NCBI GenBank assembly: GCA_020848855.1 | Contig: JADLHH010000205.1 | Location: 1 to 20,796, forward strand | Source of the DNA: Anaerolineae bacterium | GTDB lineage: Bacteria > Chloroflexota > Anaerolineae > Aggregatilineales > Phototrophicaceae | Length of the DNA stretch: 20,796 bases | Direction: 5' to 3' | Shown here: positions 16,044-20,796 of the stretch, in pieces | Layout: each line of letters starts with the position of its first letter | Position numbering within the stretch: position 1 is the stretch's first letter | Notes under the pieces: generated by a model | The model's database searches: none | What the model was told of the DNA's origin: nothing | Seen by the model: only the letters and a program-made list of their open reading frames with translations | Translations under genes and position numbers: made by a program

Positions 16044-17279
16044 TCAGCCGGCGATGCCGAGATAGTCGATGATGGCGCGCACGTAAATGCGCGTTACGTC
16101 GATGAAGCTGTCCAGATACACGAACTCGTCCGGGGCGTGCGCGCCGTCGCCCGCCGGACCAAAGCCACAGACCGCCGGGATGCCGCGCGTGATGAACATC
16201 CAGCCGTCGTTCCAGGGACCGCAGCCGAGCATGGTAGGGTTCACGCCGGTGATTTCGGTCGTCCGCTGCCGCAGTATCTGAACGATCTCTTCCTGCTCGG
16301 AAATTTCGACCGCCGGCACGTACAGCAGCTTTTCAAGCGTGTAATCGAGATCGGGGACGCGCTCGATGCGGGCGCGGATCAAGTCCTCGACGATCTGCTC
16401 GGTGTTGCCGGGCATGAGCCGGGCGTCGCCATAGGCGAAACATTGATCCGGCACGGCGTTGATCGACGTGCCGCCCTCGATCAGCGTCGGAAACGTCAGC
16501 ACGGATTGACGGTCGGGGAAAGCGGGCGTGTGCCGGTAGGGGATTTCGATGCCCGCCATTTCGCGCACGACTTCTGCCATCCCGGCAATCGCGTTTTTGC
16601 CGCGTTCACGCATTTCCCACTCGCGCGAGCCGGTGTGCGCAGCTTCGCCCCGAACCGTCAGCTTGAAGCGGAACCCGCCGCGATGCCCGATCGTTACGTT
16701 GTCATTCCCCGGCTCGGCGACAATCGCGGCGGTCGCCGTCAGCCCGTTTTCCAGCAGGTACTGCGTGCCAAACGGCGAGCAGCCGCCGGGTTCTTCATCG
16801 ACCACGAACGTCAGGATCAGGTCGCCCGCCAGGCGAACGCCGCATTCCAGAAGCGCTTTGGCGGCGTAAACGAACATCGCCAGTGACGCTTTCATGTCGA
16901 ACACGCCCAGCCCGTACAGCCGATTGCCCTGTACGACACCGGCGAACGGGTCGATGCGCCACAAGCGGCTGGGCATAACGGTATCCATGTGCCCGTTCAG
17001 GACGAGCGACCGGCTTGCGCTCGCCGCGCCGTCGATGCGCGCCACGACATTCGGGCGCTCCGGCGACGCCCCCACCAACTCCGGCGTGAGACCGATTTCG
17101 CGGAGCCGGTCGCGCAGGAGAAAGGCGACCTCACGCTCAATGTCGGCGGTGGGGGATGAATTCTCGGACGTATACGGATTGGCGCTTTTCGCCCGAACGA
17201 GCGCCTGGAGAAACTGGATTTGCTCCGCGCTGTTTTTCTGAATGATGTCGTCAAGTTTGCCGAACCAGTCAACCGTCAT
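16044..17279 (-). CDS. M20-family metallohydrolase (ArgE/DapE-type deacylase)
   Basis: A 411-aa di-zinc hydrolase of the ArgE/DapE/ACY1 family that removes an acyl group from an N-acyl amino acid or cuts a small peptide. The zinc motif is SLVLNGHMDTV (His97, Asp99), then GVFDMKAS (bridging Asp128), VVDEEPGG (Glu162 base, Glu163), AEPGN (Glu189) and a late GAHAPDE that supplies the last His. The dimerisation lid lies about 200-310 (HRGGFRFKLTVRGEAAHTG). I chose the ATG at 17277-17279, with GGAGAG 6 nt upstream; the frame extends to 17318 but lacks a better site. It is 135 bp behind the RpiR-type gene on the same strand. TATACT at 17334-17339 (minus strand) is a possible -10 box. The substrate is not evident. 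Confidence 0.9.
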   Translation of the reverse strand: MTVDWFGKLDDIIQKNSAEQIQFLQALVRAKSANPYTSENSSPTADIEREVAFLLRDRLREIGLTPELVGASPERPNVVARIDGAASASRSLVLNGHMDTVMPSRLWRIDPFAGVVQGNRLYGLGVFDMKASLAMFVYAAKALLECGVRLAGDLILTFVVDEEPGGCSPFGTQYLLENGLTATAAIVAEPGNDNVTIGHRGGFRFKLTVRGEAAHTGSREWEMRERGKNAIAGMAEVVREMAGIEIPYRHTPAFPDRQSVLTFPTLIEGGTSINAVPDQCFAYGDARLMPGNTEQIVEDLIRARIERVPDLDYTLEKLLYVPAVEISEQEEIVQILRQRTTEITGVNPTMLGCGPWNDGWMFITRGIPAVCGFGPAGDGAHAPDEFVYLDSFIDVTRIYVRAIIDYLGIAG

Positions 17280-17414
17280 GCTTCTCTCCACATTCACAGC
17301 GACAGCAGCCCCGTACACCCCGTCATGAAGCCGAGTATAGCTTTTCGTTGGACAGCGGATATTGCCAATTGTCCATTCTGACCGGGGTGGCGCTTCCCGT
17401 CAAGCCGGGGGCGG

Positions 17415-18341
17415 TTATTCGCTGGTATGCGGATTGGTGCTGTCCATCGGCTCGAAAATCTGGAAATGCTCGATGATCGAATCGATGCTTTCCAGCCGCT
17501 GCTGGGCGCGGGCACTCTGGCGCATCAGCAGCACGGCGATCAGCGCATTGAGCAGGCTGAATAACGTCGCCGATGCCCCATAGAACCACACGCCATGCCG
17601 CACCGCGAACACGAGATCGGCGCGCTTGCCCGCCGGCGAGAGCGGCGTATCGGTGACGGCGATCACTTTTGCGCCCGCCTTACGGGCATGATCCATGCAG
17701 TAGAGCGTGTCGCGCATGTAGCGCCCGAAGCAGATGGCGAACAGCACGTCGCCTTCGGTGATCGGTTGCACCTGATCGACCAGATCGCCAAAGCCAAAGC
17801 CCAGCAGGGTACAGTTGGGGCGAATCTGGCGCAAGCCGATGCTGAAGTTCAGGGCGAGCGGCGCGGACGCACGCAGTCCGATCACGAAGACGTTCGGCGC
17901 ATTCATCAGCAGTTCGACCGTCTGGTCAAAATCGGGGATGGAAATCTGCGCGGCGAGGTTTTCGATGTTGCGGGCATCGGTCAGCATGGCGCGCTGGAGG
18001 ATGGTCGCGGTGCTGGCATCTTCGTTCTGCTCGCGCAGATCGCGGATCAGCCGGCGCGAGCCAAGCTGGTAAACGCTCGCGGAATTGAAGCGCCCCAGAA
18101 ACTGCTCCTGCAGCGCCGACTGAAGGTTGGGAAAGCCGTCGAAGCCCGCCGCCTGCGCGGTGCGCACGACCGTCGAATGACTCACTTCCAGTAGTTCGGC
18201 AATCCGCGCCGCCGGCAGATACACCGCTTCCAGACCGCGGGTGAGGAAAAATTCCGCGACTTTCTGCTGGCTCTTGCTCATGCTGTCGTAGTTTGCGCGA
18301 ATCGCCGCCATCACGTCCGGCGTGGCAAGCTGTTCGTCCAT
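17415..18341 (-). CDS. RpiR/MurR-family transcriptional regulator
   Basis: A 308-aa regulator with an N-terminal RpiR helix-turn-helix (about 1-77; LPAARIAELLEVSHSTVVR and AGFDGFPNLQSAL) and a C-terminal SIS domain (about 125-265; VFVIGLRASAPLALNF, DVLFAICFGRYMRD, AGAKVIAVTD). SIS domains here bind sugar phosphates in known members, but many RpiR regulators in other phyla sit beside amino acid or amide genes. The HTH begins close to the ATG, so the start is likely right; the ribosome site is weak (GGA about 8 nt upstream). It is divergent from the amidohydrolase gene (187 bp between) and upstream of the M20 gene, so it probably controls one or both. Confidence 0.9.
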   Translation of the reverse strand: MDEQLATPDVMAAIRANYDSMSKSQQKVAEFFLTRGLEAVYLPAARIAELLEVSHSTVVRTAQAAGFDGFPNLQSALQEQFLGRFNSASVYQLGSRRLIRDLREQNEDASTATILQRAMLTDARNIENLAAQISIPDFDQTVELLMNAPNVFVIGLRASAPLALNFSIGLRQIRPNCTLLGFGFGDLVDQVQPITEGDVLFAICFGRYMRDTLYCMDHARKAGAKVIAVTDTPLSPAGKRADLVFAVRHGVWFYGASATLFSLLNALIAVLLMRQSARAQQRLESIDSIIEHFQIFEPMDSTNPHTSE

Positions 18342-18364
18342 CGTTTAGTCCGCATATCGTGACC

Positions 18365-18401
18365 AGAATACCGAACATTCTACACAGGATGGTCTATCCT
18401 G
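18365..18401. promoter_or_regulatory. Two inverted repeats in the RpiR-amidohydrolase intergenic region
   Basis: AGAAT (18365-18369) pairs with ATTCT (18377-18381) over 7 bp, and CAGGAT (18385-18390) pairs with ATCCTG (18396-18401) over 5 bp. CAGGAT recurs once more near 18418. They lie between the RpiR start and the predicted rightward promoter and are candidate sites for the RpiR protein; symmetry and position are the only evidence. Confidence 0.35.
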
Positions 18402-18454
18402 CGGCAAGCGCCGAAATCAGGATAGCACTATTTTGTGCAGAGATACCTTAATTT

Positions 18455-18483
18455 TTGCACGACATGTTGTGTGCCAGTACAAT
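18455..18483 (+). promoter_or_regulatory. Predicted promoter of the amidohydrolase gene
   Basis: TTGCAC (18455-18460) and TACAAT (18478-18483) are separated by 17 bp. The -10 matches TATAAT at five of six positions, the -35 only partly. Transcription would start near 18490, leaving a leader of about 40 nt before the ATG at 18529. Confidence 0.45.
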
Positions 18484-18528
18484 CGCCGCCATTCTTCAAC
18501 GCCAGTGGCGCACCAAGGGGTTTTCTTC

Positions 18529-20169
18529 ATGCACGATCTCGTTCTCCGTAACGGAACGGTTTACGATGGCAGTGGCTCTCCTGCTTACCGGGGCGATGTC
18601 GCCATTCAGGGCGACCAGATCGCGGCGGTGGGCATTCCCGGTTCGCTGGAAGGGAATACCGTAATCGACGTTTCCGGGCTGGCAGTTGCGCCCGGTTTCA
18701 TCAACATGCTCAGTTGGTCGGTCGAATCGCTGATCGAGGATGGACGGTCGCAGAGCGAAATCCGTCAGGGCGTCACGCTCGAAGTGATGGGCGAGGGCAC
18801 GTCGATGGGACCGCTCAGCGACACGATGAAAGCGATGAATACGCGCGGCATCCTGGGCAATACGGACATTCAATACGACATCGAATGGACGACGCTGGAA
18901 GAATACCTGGACTATCTGGTGGCGCGGGGCGTTTCGACGAATGTCGCCTCGTTCGTCGGCTCGTCGACGCTGCGCGTTCACGAAATCGGGTTCGATGACC
19001 GCCCGCCGACCGACGACGAACTGGCGCGCATGTGCGAACTCGTGCGCCAGGCGATGCGCGGCGGCGCGGTCGGCTTGTCCACCGCGCTGATTTATCCGCC
19101 CGCGTCCTATGCCAAGACCGACGAACTGATCGCGCTGGCGAAGGCGGCGGCGGAATACGACGGCTTGTACATCTCGCACATCCGCAGCGAAGGTCCATTC
19201 TTCGTGCAGGCGACCGAAGAACTGCTGCATATCGCCCGCGAAGCGAACATTCGCGCCGAGCTGTACCATCTGAAGGCGGCGGGCGTGGACAACTGGGACA
19301 AGCTCGACACGGTGCTCAAGCTAATCCACGACGCGCGCGCTGAGGGGCGGGCGATCACCGCCGACATGTACCTGTACCCGGCGGGCGGCACGGGCTTGGA
19401 TGCCTGCATCCCGCCCTGGGCGCACGACGGGGGTAACGAAGCGATGATCAACCGCCTGAAAGACCCGGAAACCCGCGCCCGGATCATCAAGGACATGGTG
19501 ACGCCGTCCGACGAGTGGGAAAACATGTGGGTCGAAGCGCAGACGGCGGAGAACATCCTGCTGGCGGGCTTCATGAGCGAGACACTCAAGCCGCTGACCG
19601 GCAGGACGCTGGCGCAGGTCGCCGCCGAACGTGGGACATCGCCGGAAGACACGCTGGTCGACCTGCTGATCGAAGACGGCGGGCGCATCTTCACCATGTA
19701 TTTCACCATGTCGGAGGACAACATCCGGCGGGAAGTGCAGCTTCCCTGGGTGAGCTTCTGCTCGGACGCCGAATCGATGGCTCCCGAAGGCGCTTTCCTG
19801 AAGTCGAACCCGCACCCGCGCGCCTACGGGAATTTCGCCCGGCTGCTCGGTCGCTACGTCCGCGACGAAGGGCTGGTCACGCTCGAAGATGCCATTCGCC
19901 GGCTGACCGCTTTTCCGGCGGCGAACCTGAAGATCAAGCGGCGCGGGGCGCTCGTGCCCGGCTGTTACGCCGACGTAGTCGCCTTCGACCCCGCGACGAT
20001 CACCGATCACGCGACGTTTGCTCAGCCGCACCAGTACGCCACCGGGATGCAGCACGTTTTCGTCAACGGCGTGCCGGTGCTCAAGGACGGCGAGCATACC
20101 GGCGCGAAACCGGGGCGCGTCGTGCATGGACCGGGTTGGACGGGCTTCGCCGAGGGGCGCGACGGATGA
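18529..20169 (+). CDS. Amidohydrolase, N-acyl-D-amino-acid deacylase-like, lacking the HxH motif
   Basis: A 546-aa protein of the D-aminoacylase/dihydroorotase-like amidohydrolase superfamily (COG3653). The start MHDLVLRNGTVYDGSG and the VAPGF strand are typical, as are SHIRSEG (216-222, His217), YHLKAAG (246-252, His247), FCSDAES (410-416, Asp413) and the C-terminal GCYADVVAFDP. The expected metal motif PGFIDxHTH is replaced by PGFINMLSW (55-63), so both histidines of HxH are Leu61 and Trp63, and the zinc-binding Cys of D-aminoacylase (GNCG) falls in GEGTSMGPL (88-96). It may bind a single metal through His217, His247 and another residue, or have changed chemistry. I recall similar NMLSW sequences in other bacteria, so this is probably a subfamily, not a mutation. 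I chose 18529 for AGGGG about 8 nt upstream. Confidence 0.85.
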   Translation: MHDLVLRNGTVYDGSGSPAYRGDVAIQGDQIAAVGIPGSLEGNTVIDVSGLAVAPGFINMLSWSVESLIEDGRSQSEIRQGVTLEVMGEGTSMGPLSDTMKAMNTRGILGNTDIQYDIEWTTLEEYLDYLVARGVSTNVASFVGSSTLRVHEIGFDDRPPTDDELARMCELVRQAMRGGAVGLSTALIYPPASYAKTDELIALAKAAAEYDGLYISHIRSEGPFFVQATEELLHIAREANIRAELYHLKAAGVDNWDKLDTVLKLIHDARAEGRAITADMYLYPAGGTGLDACIPPWAHDGGNEAMINRLKDPETRARIIKDMVTPSDEWENMWVEAQTAENILLAGFMSETLKPLTGRTLAQVAAERGTSPEDTLVDLLIEDGGRIFTMYFTMSEDNIRREVQLPWVSFCSDAESMAPEGAFLKSNPHPRAYGNFARLLGRYVRDEGLVTLEDAIRRLTAFPAANLKIKRRGALVPGCYADVVAFDPATITDHATFAQPHQYATGMQHVFVNGVPVLKDGEHTGAKPGRVVHGPGWTGFAEGRDG

Positions 20170-20796
20170 TCGACTACCGCGTCCTGCACGACCCGGCTGA
20201 TCTTGAAAAGGTCGTGAGTCTTCAGATCGTGGTCTGGGGGCTGAACCCGCGCAACGCTGTGCCGTCGGCGCTGCTGCACGTGATGGCGCTCAACGGCGGT
20301 CTGGTCGTCGGCGCACACGACGGCGATGAGATGGTTGGGCTGCTGGTGTCGCTGGTGGTCAACCGGGGTGGGGACGTGTTCTTATGGTCGCACATGACCG
20401 GTACGCACCCGAAGTACCAGCGCCGAGGAATCGGGCTGGAGCTGAAACGGTTTCAGCGGCGGTGGGCGCTGGAGCAGGGCTACCGCTCCATCGGCTGGAC
20501 ATTCGACCCGCTGCAGCGCGGCAACGCCTGGTTCAACCTGCACCTGCTCGGCGAAAATGCCCGCATGACCAGCACCGAGTACCACGTCAACTTCTACGGC
20601 GACATGGACGACGATATCAACCGAGGGATGCCGTCGGATCGGATCGAAGTGTGCTGGCAGATCGATCAGCCCGGCTGGCAGTCGCCGACAGCCGAACCCG
20701 CGCCGCTGCTGGTCGCGCTCGATGCACACGACGTGCCGGTCGCGCAGGCGGCGCAGTGGGATCGCCCGCGCTATGCTGTGCCGGTTCCCACCGATA
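20166..20796 (+). CDS. GNAT-family acyltransferase, COG3375 type (3' end beyond window)
   Basis: The frame is open from the ATG at 20166 to the right edge, 210 codons. The start overlaps the amidohydrolase stop as ATGA. The acyl-CoA-binding motif is HPKYQRRGIGLELKRFQ (81-97), and the run WTFDPLQRGNAWFNLHLLG (111-129), NFYGD (142-146) and PSDRIEVCW (156-164) is the pattern I know from COG3375 proteins, a GNAT branch with an extended C-terminal part. Such proteins are encoded next to N-acylamino acid racemase/MenC-like genes in several genomes, as I recall, so an acyl-amino acid role fits. The acyl donor and acceptor are unknown. Confidence 0.85.
   Translation, partial: MIDYRVLHDPADLEKVVSLQIVVWGLNPRNAVPSALLHVMALNGGLVVGAHDGDEMVGLLVSLVVNRGGDVFLWSHMTGTHPKYQRRGIGLELKRFQRRWALEQGYRSIGWTFDPLQRGNAWFNLHLLGENARMTSTEYHVNFYGDMDDDINRGMPSDRIEVCWQIDQPGWQSPTAEPAPLLVALDAHDVPVAQAAQWDRPRYAVPVPTD

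Overview
The window reads as a stretch of bacterial chromosome, GC-rich, with long co-directional gene strings, ATGA stop/start overlaps and several GTG or TTG starts. The mix of genes (an RbsABC-type sugar importer beside DhaK/DhaL, RpiB and a FucI-like isomerase; a BMP-type ABC importer with a creatininase-family hydrolase; a COG3375-type acetyltransferase) suggests a free-living heterotroph, perhaps of the Chloroflexota. That assignment is an impression from gene content, not a measurement. I see no rRNA, tRNA, CRISPR array, insertion sequence, integrase or phage gene.

Region A (1-9699) looks like one carbohydrate-use locus built around a divergent control region at 6352-6615. Leftward run dhaK, a 616-bp gap, dhaL, an aldo/keto reductase, a Tat-exported sugar-binding protein, a two-domain sugar ABC ATPase and the start of its permease, cut by the window edge. 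Rightward run a DeoR-family repressor, an RpiB/LacAB-family sugar-phosphate isomerase and a short FucI/AraA-superfamily isomerase. The enzymes fit import of a small sugar or polyol, interconversion to a ketose, phosphorylation by DhaKL and isomerisation of the ketose phosphate by RpiB. Several residues differ from the classical families (DhaK GSGHLP instead of GSGHEP, DhaL GDGDLG instead of GDGDHG, RpiB without the ring-opening His). This resembles known tetrulose kinase and isomerase sets, so a four-carbon sugar is my favoured but unproven substrate.

Region B (9763-18341, leftward) holds an RpiR/SIS regulator, an M20 amidohydrolase/deacylase, an XRE-cupin regulator and then a complete BMP-type importer: binding protein, ATPase, two permeases, and a creatininase-family hydrolase coupled to the last permease by an ATGA overlap. 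A stem-loop between the binding-protein gene and the ATPase gene probably sets their relative expression.

Region C (18529-20796, rightward) starts from the promoter region shared with the RpiR gene. It holds an amidohydrolase of the N-acyl-D-amino-acid deacylase superfamily that lacks the usual HxH metal motif, followed with ATGA overlap by a GNAT protein of the COG3375 type that runs off the right edge. Regions B and C together suggest import and hydrolysis or acyl-group chemistry of amino-acid-like amides, possibly D-amino-acid related. This is inference from gene families only.
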